From Hyphomicrobiales bacterium (GTDB lineage Bacteria > Pseudomonadota > Alphaproteobacteria > Rhizobiales > Rhizobiaceae): a DNA stretch of 64,000 bases. A model generated the notes under the pieces. That model saw nothing but the letters and a program-made list of their open reading frames with translations, was not told the DNA's origin and made no database searches. Location: assembly GCA_900489925.1 (NCBI GenBank), contig UEHQ01000019.1, positions 1 through 64,000 on the forward strand, given 5' to 3'. Position numbers and translations under genes: made by a program. Shown one piece after another: positions 8,501-16,375 of the stretch. Positions within the stretch are counted from its first letter, which is position 1, and every line of letters starts with the position of its first letter.

Positions 8501-8918
8501 TGCAGGCTCAGTCGCTCATCGCCGGGCGTGATGCGAACCCGATGGACAATCCGAGTTTCTGGGCGGAGGCATTCATCCGCGGCGGCGGTGGTGGCATGCT
8601 CGGCGATTTCGTCAATTCGTCGGTCACGCGCGGGGGCGACGGCATCACCCAGTATTTGACCGGCCCCGGTCCCGGCGCTGTCATCGGCGCGACTGGCGAC
8701 ATTGCTCAGTGGCTGGCCGGCAATAAGGATGTGAACGGCAAGACTCTGGCTCAGCACATCAAGCTTGGACGCCCGGCTCCTCGCTCTGGTACACCAAGGC
8801 GGCAACCGATCGGCCGATCTTCGACAACATCCAGGCGATGATCGATCCCAACTGCCGGCAGTCCTTCCAGCGCTACGAAAAGCGGATGAAGAAGGATTTC
8901 GGCCAGACCTTCTGGTGA
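8500..8918 (+). pseudogene. Phage virion protein C-terminal remnant, frameshifted
   Basis: The 3' end of a phage structural gene. The first frame reads MDNPSFWAEAFIRGGGGG, a Gly-rich stretch and GDIAQWLAGN up to about 8766; the protein then continues one frame over as TPGSSLWYTK, RPIFDNIQAMIDPNCR and ends KKDFGQTFW, stop at 8918. A single missing base near 8766 joins both. The C-terminal TPGSSLWYTK...DPN.RQS pattern recurs in internal virion or tail-tip proteins of rhizobial podovirus-like phages (family assignment from memory). The N-terminal bulk of the gene is absent, so the fragment is non-functional. Confidence 0.6.
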
Positions 8919-9024
8919 GCTCCCGGTGACGCCCTGCCACAGAGAGCGCCCAACCTCGGCCGTGCGTTCGGCGGTCGGTGACCAGTGCTTTGCGGGCTGA
9001 GGCTGGCGCGGGCACTCTCCCGCC

Positions 9025-9477
9025 ATGTCCATCACGACCGCCGATGACCGTATCACCAGTTACAGCCCGATAGTCGCGACCACCGATTTCGCGGCTGATT
9101 TCCCTGTGTTCGAATCTGACCGACATCAATGTCTTCGTCGATGGCGTCGAGCGGTTCGACTTCACGGCCAGCGGCACGTTCACGGATGGCATCTCCAACG
9201 ACGCGAAAGCTGTTTTTTCTCGTGGCATCATCGGAAGTGTGCTTGTCATTGGCTCTCGCTCTCCTCGTCGGACGAACCGCTTCAGCAACGGCGCCCCGCT
9301 GCCGATCTCAAGCCAGAATCTCGCACTCGATACGCTCGAAGCTGAGGTGCAGGAAGCCGCCCGCGACATCACGCGATCGGCGAAGGTTCCGCCGGGATCT
9401 GCCGGCTACGCGATCTCGCCTGACATCGAGGAAGCTCCTCGTGATGGTTGGCACGACGATCAGCGAAGGCCCTGGGC
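9025..9477 (+). pseudogene. Phage tail-fibre remnant with two frameshifts
   Basis: A continuous phage-like protein can be read only by changing frame twice. MSITTADDRITSYSP...FAADFPVF opens at 9025; near 9110 it shifts to INVFVDGVERFDFTASG, continues through AVFSRGIIGSVLVIGSRSP and VPPGSAGYAISPDIEE; near 9432 it shifts again to LLVMVGTTISEGPG and then runs into endolysin sequence. The order (N-terminal virion-anchoring beta domain, NLALDTLEAEVQE helix, VPPG motif) is that of T7-like tail-fibre N-termini. The receptor-binding C-terminus is missing, deleted at about 9477. Confidence 0.6.
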
Positions 9478-9976
9478 AGGGGACGCTTCTCGCCCTCAGT
9501 GGGGTGAATGACAATGATGCGCTGATCGATCGCATCTGTAACCGCCGTGAGGCTTTCCTGAAGGCGCTGAAGACGTTCAAGACCTTCGGCAAGGGTGGAT
9601 GTCCCGCGTAGCCGGCGTGCGCGCTACCGGGCAGGCTTGGGCATCTGGGTCTGTCGGGCCTGAGATCGAGTATGTCTCCGGCGGTGATGCCAAGGCGTTC
9701 ATCTCCGATGCGAAACCAGCACCCACGCTTGCCGTTGCAGATGCTGCGACGGGAGCAGGTGGCGGCACGTTCACCCTCGGCGGCGCGATGACCGCTGCGA
9801 AGGACCAGCTTACGCCGCTCACTGGCTCATCGCCCTGGATCGACCACACGATTGCCGCGCTCATCATCGGCGGGCTTGTCGTGGCAGCCGGTTCCCATGT
9901 CTATCGATTGTACGCCACCCGCAGGAAGGAAGAGCGGCTCGACGCTCTAGATCTGCAGATGAAGGCGGCTGCCTAA
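9478..9976 (+). pseudogene. Phage endolysin remnant with C-terminal membrane segment
   Basis: C-terminal part of a glycoside hydrolase 108-type (ZliS-like) phage lysozyme: ALIDRICNRREAFLKALKTF and KTFGKG match the family's C-terminal peptidoglycan-binding domain. A one-base loss at ~9599 (GGTTGG to GGTGG) separates this from MSRVAGVRATGQAW, which completes the domain. A variable linker and one membrane segment (HTIAALIIGGLVVAAGSHVY) follow. The catalytic N-terminal GExxD region is absent because the segment is fused to tail-fibre sequence. The TAA stop overlaps the next start (TAATG), the usual lysis-cassette coupling. Confidence 0.6.
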
Positions 9977-10238
9977 TGTGGGCGCTACTTTGGGCGAGGA
10001 TTCCCGGCTGGGTGAAAGTCTCAGCCGCCATCGTGCTGGCTGTCGCCGGCACCTATCAGTTCGGCAAATGGACAGGGGCGGAAAACGCTCGTGTCGCCGC
10101 GAAGATGGAAGCAATCAAAGAGGCTTCCAATCGGATTTCCAACATGGAGAATAACAATGCGGACTTCCGTAGCAAGTCGCCTCGTGATCGTTGCCTTGTG
10201 CTCATGCGTGATAGCGGGTTGACAGCGGCTGCGACTAA
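9976..10238 (+). pseudogene. Rz-like inner-membrane spanin, frameshifted
   Basis: An N-terminal membrane anchor (WVKVSAAIVLAVAGTYQFG), then a charged helix and KSPRDRCLVLMRDSG, as in rhizobial phage i-spanins, which with an outer-membrane partner fuse the two membranes at lysis. After codon ~82 the present frame runs into the downstream Rz1 frame. Adding one base near 10210-10222 gives the expected short end DSGCD and a TAA at 10236-10238. It directly follows the endolysin remnant and overlaps an Rz1-like gene in the +1 frame. Confidence 0.6.
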
Positions 10239-10371
10239 CGGCAGCGGGTATCAGCTCACTCGCTTCTCTGACCCTGTCGCGGCGCGCGCGGCGGCTGAAG
10301 ATCCGACTGCAGGGCCGGCCATAGCGTCGAACAATGCTCAGTGCCGCGAGGATGCGGCCTGCCGGAAATAG
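10157..10371 (+). pseudogene. Rz1-like outer-membrane spanin nested in Rz, frameshifted
   Basis: An ATG at 10157, inside Rz in the +1 frame, starts MRTSVASRLVIVALCSC, a lipoprotein signal with candidate lipobox LCSC. A TGA stops it at residue 21, but restoring one base at ~10215-10222 continues it as LTAAATNGSGYQLTRF... to TAG at 10371. The same one-base loss also explains the damaged Rz frame. An embedded lipoprotein partner is the classical Rz/Rz1 arrangement. Confidence 0.5.
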
Positions 10372-10383
10372 TCAATTACGCGC

Positions 10384-10677
10384 CTAGGAGGTTAGTCTCT
10401 CCCAGTCAATCCGTGGGCATCCGCGCCAAAACCATCGGTACCCGTAGTAAAGGTAGATTGGCCACAGATATTGAGAGACGATCAGATTTTGGCGAGTTTT
10501 GTCGCTGATGATCCGATCTTGGACGGCCCCAAGAAGAGCAAAGCCTGTATGGAAGATAAAAATACCGGCAAGCCAATTGTACGGCTGGATGGCAACGATC
10601 AGGGCCAAGTAACCGCTCGATATCACGACACGGTAAGCGATCAGGTTTCGTTCAATGAAGTCGCGCATTGATCTCAT
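10384..10677 (-). CDS. Small membrane protein, unknown
   Basis: A 97-aa protein with two or three hydrophobic stretches (VVISSGYLALIVAI, WLAGIFIFHTGFALLGAV and the aromatic SQYLWPIYLYYGYRWFW) and a charged N-terminus. No family recognised. Two candidate ATGs (10677 and 10668), neither with a strong ribosome site. It lies within the phage-remnant zone, convergent with the spanin remnants, and may be phage or cargo DNA. Confidence 0.45.
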   Translation of the reverse strand: MRSMRDFIERNLIAYRVVISSGYLALIVAIQPYNWLAGIFIFHTGFALLGAVQDRIISDKTRQNLIVSQYLWPIYLYYGYRWFWRGCPRIDWERLTS

Positions 10678-11076
10678 GTTCGTCTTATGTCGCGTTCGGC
10701 ATGAGACCTATAGGATTCGCTCGATAGTCGCCATCTCCAGCGCTGTCTCCCTAAAGCCCACTGAAGCGCCGTGGCCCCCCTGAAATCATTGCGGCAGATC
10801 GCGGACAAGATAAACCCGCCGCGACAGGTCCATTATGACGGGTTGTCGCTGGATTGGCGATGATTGTTAACGTCACTTAGCCAACCCAGCGCGATCAATC
10901 TAGCAGATCATCAGTTACGTGCCTTCTCGGCAAATTGGATGCGGACCGGATACGTCTTAGAGACAGGTAGCAAGGACCCGGCCTCCTCGTCAGGTCGGGT
11001 CCCCCTGTTGCCGCCTCATGGCTATCTGAGCACGGCGGGCGGCGGGATAGTCCATCGGGTTGCGACGGTCAAGCAT
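10678..11076. other. Non-coding stretch with one hairpin
   Basis: No convincing gene. The only structure seen is an inverted repeat at 10974-11002 (GGACCCG ... CGGGTCC, 15-nt loop), terminator-like in shape but without a T-run on either strand. Confidence 0.4.
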
Positions 11077-11298
11077 TCACACCGCCTCCAAGAGCAATAG
11101 GCTGTTGGTGTCAGGGATAAGGGCCATAACCTCATCTCGCAGCAACGATAAGAGAGCCTCGGAAAGCTCGCCATGGCCAACGCCAGTCGGCATCAACAGC
11201 AAGCCGATGGCGCACAAACTGACCGTCATTCCCGGCTTGGCGCCGAAGGAGCGGAGCGCGCGGATAATGGCTATTCTGACTTCAGCGCGGCGCTCCAT
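11077..11298 (-). CDS. Hypothetical 73-aa protein coupled to DUF982 gene
   Basis: MERRAEVRIAIIRALRSFGAK opens a short protein with a hydrophobic middle (VSLCAIGLLLMPTG) and a helical C-terminus. The AGGAGA ribosome site is formed by the stop codon region of the upstream DUF982-like gene only 12 nt away, which supports coupled translation and a real gene. No family recognised. Confidence 0.5.
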   Translation of the reverse strand: MERRAEVRIAIIRALRSFGAKPGMTVSLCAIGLLLMPTGVGHGELSEALLSLLRDEVMALIPDTNSLLLLEAV

Positions 11299-11310
11299 CG
11301 AAAAGGTCTC

Positions 11311-11664
11311 CTAGTGCCGCGCCCGTGCATCCCGAGGCTTCCAAACTGCCATTTTCTGCCTTTGGTCTCGCGCTTCTCCGGTCGGCATCAGATTGTGTGC
11401 GTGGGCTATGAGCGGCAATTCTGCATCTTCGGCAGCCAAGATGAACGCGCCGCGTGCTGCGTCTCCGTTGGACTGAACCTCAAATGCTCGAATGCATGCT
11501 GATATCGCGGCACGCCAAATATCGTCCTTGGGGTGTTTCCAGTCACTCAGAAGATTGCTGGCTAGGTCATTTACGGTCTTCGCAATCCGATACTTCCCCG
11601 GCTGGCCTCCAATGCCAATGCCGAGCGGCGTTATCGGTACATCTGAAAGTTCTTCACGGGTCAT
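11311..11664 (-). CDS. DUF982-like protein
   Basis: A 117-aa protein. The central region (VNDLASNLLSDW, IWRAAISACIRAFEV, ARGAFILAAEDAELPL) resembles DUF982, a short family heavily expanded in rhizobia and of unknown function. The last ~20 residues (RDQRQKMAVWKPRDARARH) are basic and outside the domain. It forms a two-gene unit with the 73-aa gene downstream. Assignment rests on pattern recognition only. Confidence 0.6.
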   Translation of the reverse strand: MTREELSDVPITPLGIGIGGQPGKYRIAKTVNDLASNLLSDWKHPKDDIWRAAISACIRAFEVQSNGDAARGAFILAAEDAELPLIAHAHNLMPTGEARDQRQKMAVWKPRDARARH

Positions 11665-11778
11665 GACGCCCTCCGCGATCTGACGCGACTCAACGGGCGA
11701 TCAAGTGATTCGTTCCATTAGGAAACACGCATTTATCCGCATTGAAAGGGCATCTGGGGGAATGGCGGGTGATGACAC

Positions 11779-12318
11779 ATGAGCAGTAACAGCGGCAACT
11801 TCGACCCAATGGCATCTTGGGCCCGGCTATCGGAACGGGTGGAGAACCAAGGCAAAGACATCGTCGATCTCCGTTCGAACATGAACACCGGGTTTCAGAC
11901 GATCAATTCGGCGATCGGTACCCTGTCGAATGAGCTTCGCAATAATAGCAAGACGCAATGGCCTGTGATCTGGTCGGCTGCCGATGTCTCCTTCGCCGTG
12001 CTGGCGGCTCTCGGTGCGTTCTTTTACAACACCCTGACCAAGACACAGGACAGGCAAGACGCTTCCCTCATTGAGTTGGCGAAAACAAATCAGATTGCAA
12101 TCTCCGCTATCGCAGACAAAATGGTGACGCAGAAGGAGCTTGAATGGCGAACCTCTTGATCCGCAGAGGATCGCCAGCGAGCGGACAATGCAATCAAGGA
12201 TCTTCGCGAGAGCATGGTCCGGAGAGAAGAGCTGGATCGTATATTCGAGAGCCAAGAGCAATGGCATCTCTCGATTGCATCGCGATTAGAGCGGCTGGAG
12301 CGGGGGCATTCACAATAG
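11779..12318 (+). pseudogene. Phage membrane/coiled-coil protein, copy 1, with in-frame TGA
   Basis: MSSNSGNFDPMASWARLSERV, a polar helix, one membrane segment (WSAADVSFAVLAALGAFFY) and a long charged helix. The frame is broken by TGA at 12157-12159 after LEWRTS, but continues in the same frame as SAEDRQRADNAIKDLRES...LERLERGHSQ to TAG at 12318. A second, diverged copy at 21872-22108 has CGG at the corresponding place. It resembles small holin-like or accessory proteins of rhizobial phage lysis regions; function unknown. A promoter-like element follows directly. Confidence 0.6.
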
Positions 12319-12378
12319 GCAGCTAAGCTCGCGGTTCTTCGCCCCTGAGTTGACCTTTCTACTCGCTGATGCGATTAG
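12103..12378 (+). repeat. Left copy of a diverged direct repeat (phage gene 3' end plus promoter-like tail)
   Basis: Aligns along its length with 21884-22164, at roughly three-quarters identity by eye. It covers the 3' part of the phage coiled-coil gene and the following ~60 nt, with shared blocks TTCTTCGC, GTTGAC and TGCGATTAGC. Similarity ends just before the glycan genes. Confidence 0.65.
12350..12378 (+). promoter_or_regulatory. Promoter-like element before the membrane glycosyltransferase gene
   Basis: TTGACC, a 17-nt spacer and GATTAG, 52 nt upstream of the ATG at 12431. The -35 is good and the -10 poor. The same spacing and hexamers occur at 22136-22164 before the heparinase-like gene. 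Confidence 0.4.
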
Positions 12379-12430
12379 CACGATTTCGGACCACATAGAC
12401 CCCAGGACTACGCGCAATGAGAATAGTTTG

Positions 12431-14086
12431 ATGAATACTTTTGGATCCAAAAGACATTTACTGTTTATTATACTTGCATACATCCTTTGTTACGGTGCGT
12501 TTTCGTTTGTAACCGTTCCGTTTTGGGACGATTGGGTCCTTATTGGCCATCCAGCAGGGGGGCTGTGGGAGATGTTCAGTCAGCTTGGGCGGCGTGAGCA
12601 ATATTTCATTGTGGCGCCTTTTACCCTGATGGCAAATCCTCTTGCATGGGCGGTCACAAGCTTCATTTGTTGGGGAATCGTTGCCCTCTGCATCTACAGT
12701 GTTCTTCGCGGTATAGGCTGGGCACCGGCCAACGCATTCTGGGCGGCGCTTCTTACGGCTGCCTTCCCAATGAACCAGTCGCGTTTTACCTTGGCAGTCC
12801 TTCCTTATTCGGTCAGTGCGGCGTTCTTCTCCCTGGCGCTTCTGCTCTCTGTGATGTCTGTCCGCCGTCGCAGTCTTGGGCTTAGGATAATGGCGGCAGT
12901 GCTCCTTTTGGTATCGTTCACGACGAACTCTTTCCTAACTATTTCCCCGCTGGTGATTGCCGTGGTTTTTCTGGCATTGCGCCAGCGCGAACCTAACAAG
13001 AACTTCTGGCAATCTGCGCGGGGAACAGTCGCCTACGTGGAACTGTTTTCATTACCATTTATCTACTGGGTCACCAAATCCTCACTGCAGCCGGTTTACG
13101 GGATCTACACGACGTATAACCAGTTTCAAATGGGGCCAGTTGCGGGATTGCTGGAAGCGAGTCGGGCACTCGTTTGGCAATTCGCTGGCTTGAGGGCTAT
13201 TTTCCCAAACGCCGATTTTGTGATGGAAGCCAGCTATATTGCGGTGATTTTCACCGGTTCCATGGTTCTGTTTGGCTGGCTGGTGCGTATCAATGTTCAG
13301 ACTGATGCCAAGACTCTATGGGCTGGGTGTATTGATGCGGTGGTCCTTCTTGGCTTCGCGGTGCTAGCGGTTTTTCCATATGCGATTGTCGGTTTGCGCC
13401 CTTCATTTGTTGGACTTTGGGATAGCCGGCATCAAACAACCTTGGCACTTATTGCTGGCACACTGGTTTTCGCTCTTGTGAACGCAATTCTGCCGGCCCG
13501 GTTTGTGCCGGCCTTTTGCGCATTACTGGTATGCATATTCATGGCGGCAGACGTCTCTGTCTCGCGTCAGCTGATGGCGGATGTTATCGACAGCAGCGCA
13601 ATTATGTACGCGCCGCAGGTGGCCACCATTCCCGAAAACACGCTGGTCGCGGTTCACGCCGACGACGGAGCGTATCGGATGATGGGACGGACGTTCCGCT
13701 TTTACGAATTGAGCGCTATGCTGAACATGCATGCGCCGGCGCACACGATCATGGGGATGTTGGCAAGTGAGGCTCGCAATCCCCAAGCGGGTCGTGGCAC
13801 TCCTGTCGGCAGTGATGTGCTCGCAGCAGCTCTCGCTGCCAAGTGCGCGCGGTGGGTTAGCTTTCCCGAATATGGCTTTGGAGACATAGGAAGACCCAAC
13901 CAGTTTGCTGAACTATGGCTGAGGTCTAAGTTACAGCCACCGACCTATTGGGAGGGACTGGCAACAACAGTGGCGTTGATATTCAAACGAAAGGCGGACC
14001 TCGATAAGACTGTTGCACGGCTGGATGTGCAGATGCAGATCCATCCTGATGTGCGGATCAGTTGCGCCGCACCCGCAGGCGCGTGA
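12431..14086 (+). CDS. Polytopic membrane glycosyltransferase candidate (GT-C/GtrII-like)
   Basis: A 551-aa protein with about ten or eleven membrane helices in the first ~400 residues and a C-terminal soluble part. Near the N-terminus, between the first two helices, is PFWDDW, an acidic loop like the catalytic Asp loop of GT-C enzymes. Next to it, convergent, lie GtrA and GtrB genes, which supply a polyprenol-linked sugar and its flippase; a GtrA-GtrB pair needs a third, specific membrane transferase and this gene fits that role. The ATG at 12431 is chosen over upstream in-frame TTGs because the earlier codons overlap the promoter-like element. Substrate unknown. Confidence 0.6.
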   Translation: MNTFGSKRHLLFIILAYILCYGAFSFVTVPFWDDWVLIGHPAGGLWEMFSQLGRREQYFIVAPFTLMANPLAWAVTSFICWGIVALCIYSVLRGIGWAPANAFWAALLTAAFPMNQSRFTLAVLPYSVSAAFFSLALLLSVMSVRRRSLGLRIMAAVLLLVSFTTNSFLTISPLVIAVVFLALRQREPNKNFWQSARGTVAYVELFSLPFIYWVTKSSLQPVYGIYTTYNQFQMGPVAGLLEASRALVWQFAGLRAIFPNADFVMEASYIAVIFTGSMVLFGWLVRINVQTDAKTLWAGCIDAVVLLGFAVLAVFPYAIVGLRPSFVGLWDSRHQTTLALIAGTLVFALVNAILPARFVPAFCALLVCIFMAADVSVSRQLMADVIDSSAIMYAPQVATIPENTLVAVHADDGAYRMMGRTFRFYELSAMLNMHAPAHTIMGMLASEARNPQAGRGTPVGSDVLAAALAAKCARWVSFPEYGFGDIGRPNQFAELWLRSKLQPPTYWEGLATTVALIFKRKADLDKTVARLDVQMQIHPDVRISCAAPAGA

Positions 14087-14112
14087 CACTCGACTTGAGC
14101 TTGTTGGCCTAG

Positions 14113-15069
14113 TTACGGATTGGCGGATTTATCGTCAATGTTGATGCGCTCGCGTTCCACAACCAGCGGACCACGGCGCACCTGTGAATGAATTGACGTA
14201 ACGTACTCTCCGAGCATCCCGATGAAGGCGAGCTGCAGCCCTGACAGGAAAAACAGCGACACGATGATGGTTGCCGTTCCCCGAGGTGCCAAGTCCGGAA
14301 CCAGCAGGAACGAGATGGTTGCAAAAATTGCATATGCGATGCAAATCGCTGCCAGCGCAAATCCAGCATAGATGCAGAACCGCATTGGTGCGTTGGTGAA
14401 GGAGAAGATACCGTTGAGCGCCTGGTCGATCAGGCGTGGCAGGTTATTCTTGGAGAGGCCTCTCTTTCGTGCTGCCCAGGTGTATGGCACGATGAGACGC
14501 TTGAAACCGACGGAGGCGATTATTCCCCTGACATAGGGATAGTGATCGTCGTGCTCCATGACCGCCTGCCATACTTTTCGGTCAATCAACTGGAACTCGC
14601 CGACATTGGGAGTAATTTCAAAGTCAGATAAGCTATTGACGATTTGATAAAAAATCGATCGGCAAGTACGAAGCAACCAGGTTTCTTCCCGATTGGCGCG
14701 GGCGCCGGCGACGACTTCGATGCCTTGTTCCCAGTAGCGTACAAATTCAGGTATAAGCTCGGGAGGATCCTGCAGATCGACCGGCATGAAGACGACAACG
14801 GCATCGCCCGTGGCATAGCGTAGTCCATTGAACAAGGAGCGGAAGGGCCCAAAATTGCGGGCATTCAAGACAAGCTTCACGGTGGGGTCCGCCGCCGCGA
14901 TCTCGCGCAGGATTTCCACAGTACCGTCGGTCGACGCATTGTCGGCAAAAATGTGCTCAAGGCGATACTCAGGCAGTTTTTCTGCAAAAATTCGCCGCAG
15001 CCTTTCGTAGCACTCGCGCACGTTCTCGACTTCATTGTAGGCCGGTGAAATAACTGAAATAGTCTTCAT
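14113..15069 (-). CDS. gtrB: GtrB-like polyprenyl-phosphate glycosyltransferase (GT2)
   Basis: 318 aa. A GT-A/GT2 domain (SPAYNEVENV at residue 9, DNASTDGT, MPVDLQDPPELIPEF with the metal-binding Asp) is followed by two membrane helices near residues 230-305, the DPM1/GtrB/ArnC layout. It would transfer a hexose from a nucleotide sugar to undecaprenyl phosphate at the cytoplasmic face. Its ATG overlaps the stop of gtrA by 4 nt. It is the last gene of the glycan operon. Confidence 0.85.
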   Translation of the reverse strand: MKTISVISPAYNEVENVRECYERLRRIFAEKLPEYRLEHIFADNASTDGTVEILREIAAADPTVKLVLNARNFGPFRSLFNGLRYATGDAVVVFMPVDLQDPPELIPEFVRYWEQGIEVVAGARANREETWLLRTCRSIFYQIVNSLSDFEITPNVGEFQLIDRKVWQAVMEHDDHYPYVRGIIASVGFKRLIVPYTWAARKRGLSKNNLPRLIDQALNGIFSFTNAPMRFCIYAGFALAAICIAYAIFATISFLLVPDLAPRGTATIIVSLFFLSGLQLAFIGMLGEYVTSIHSQVRRGPLVVERERINIDDKSANP

Positions 15070-15455
15070 TGTTTTGCGTCCTTAAAAGCGAAGGCCCGCA
15101 TAATCACAAAAGTGGCAATTACACTCAGCGGCATGAGCGCAGCTTGAGCGACAAGAGGATCAATACCAAAATTGACAAGGATGCGAAGAGCGGTGGCGTT
15201 GCAGATGTAAATGACCACATAGACGGCGGCGAATCTGAAGAACAAGCTGTTATCGCTGTTTTTGAAAGCCAGGCGCCCGGTAGTGAAGAAATTGAAGATC
15301 ACGCCCAACACGGTTGCAACAAGAAGGGCGAGTTCAGGGATCGTTTCGAGATAGATCAAGATGCTGTAAAGACCATAGCCGAAGGCGCTGTTGAGGACGC
15401 CGACAGCGATGAAGCGGGCAAGGAGGACAAGGTCAGCCGCGCGGAGTTTCAACAT
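15066..15455 (-). CDS. gtrA: GtrA-family flippase-like protein
   Basis: 129 aa, four membrane helices (FIAVGVLNSAFGYGLYSILI, LALLVATVLGVIFNFFTTG, FRFAAVYVVIYICNATALRI, LMPLSVIATFVIMRAFAF). The pattern F.AVG..N...GYGLY and NFF.T.RLAF is typical of GtrA. The family is thought to flip the polyprenyl-phosphate sugar made by GtrB. It overlaps both neighbours by a few bases. Confidence 0.87.
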   Translation of the reverse strand: MLKLRAADLVLLARFIAVGVLNSAFGYGLYSILIYLETIPELALLVATVLGVIFNFFTTGRLAFKNSDNSLFFRFAAVYVVIYICNATALRILVNFGIDPLVAQAALMPLSVIATFVIMRAFAFKDAKQ

Positions 15456-16375
15456 GACGGACTGTCGCGCAGGGACGCGTGCCAGGCGACAGTGCGTGAT
15501 AACCCTTCACTCAACGTCACCTTCGGCTTAAAGCCGCTCAGTCGCGTCAGTCGATCGATGCTCGCTTCCATGTGCCAGATCTGGTCAGGCTTGTAGGGAA
15601 TTTCGCCGAAAACTAACTCGAGTCCCGGGGCGGCGATGTCCCTGATTTGCTCGATGATGCTGCGAACAGGGACGGGTACGCCCGAACCGAGATTGAATAG
15701 CCCCACGGCGTCTTTGCTTTCAACAACTGCGCGGATTGCATCAGCAACGTCGTCGATAAATAGATAGTCCCACAATTGTCGCCCTTCTGTCGTCCGTGGC
15801 CGCTTGGCGTCAAGTAACTCTTCGATGATCGCCGGGATGAGCCAGTTCGGGTTGTCGCGCGGGCCATACGTCGAGAAAAGGCGCAGCCAGGCAAAATCGA
15901 CGCCGGCATCGGCACAAAGCTGGCCGGACAGAACGTGGGCTGCGACTTTTGCCGCTCCATACAGCGAGGTCGGAGCGGGCACTGCTGTTTCCGTTACCCG
16001 GCCGGACAGCAGCCCGTATTCGGCCTGAGATCCGATCCCGACGAACTTCCCGACGCCGGCCGCCGCCGCAGCATCCACTAGTGCAAGGGTTGCCGCTAGA
16101 TTATCCGTGATCTGGGACCGTTGGTGCCGGTTGGCATTTGACACACCGGTCCACGCCGTATGAACGATGGCGTCCGGTCGATGTCGTCGCATAACCGACT
16201 GAAGCTCCGGGGTATCGGCAAGGTTCGCGTATACAATCTCGGCGCGAGACGCCGTCAGGCGCTGCCGATTTCCAGCGGGCCGCAATATTGCGACAACATC
16301 ATGCCCAGCTGACAGCGCGCTTGCAACGAACGCTGCACCAACGAAGCCGCCCGCGCCGGTAACCATGATCTTCAT
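15449..16375 (-). CDS. NAD(P)-dependent sugar reductase, YerF-like
   Basis: 308 aa, extended SDR fold: GAGGFVGAAF nucleotide-binding loop at residue 7 and SLYGAAKVAAH with the catalytic Tyr-x3-Lys. It overlaps the TPP enzyme by 4 nt. In the yersiniose pathway, YerE adds a two-carbon unit at C4 of CDP-4-keto-3,6-dideoxyglucose and a reductase (YerF) then reduces the branch carbonyl; position next to a YerE-like gene in a ddhABC operon makes that the best assignment. A CDP-abequose/paratose synthase-type C4 reductase is the alternative. Confidence 0.65.
   Translation of the reverse strand: MKIMVTGAGGFVGAAFVASALSAGHDVVAILRPAGNRQRLTASRAEIVYANLADTPELQSVMRRHRPDAIVHTAWTGVSNANRHQRSQITDNLAATLALVDAAAAAGVGKFVGIGSQAEYGLLSGRVTETAVPAPTSLYGAAKVAAHVLSGQLCADAGVDFAWLRLFSTYGPRDNPNWLIPAIIEELLDAKRPRTTEGRQLWDYLFIDDVADAIRAVVESKDAVGLFNLGSGVPVPVRSIIEQIRDIAAPGLELVFGEIPYKPDQIWHMEASIDRLTRLSGFKPKVTLSEGLSRTVAWHASLRDSPSC

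Noticed and set aside
10384..10677. Possibility that this small membrane protein is a phage holin
   Set aside because: It is on the strand opposite the lysis genes and has an aromatic-rich tail unlike holins; left as unknown.
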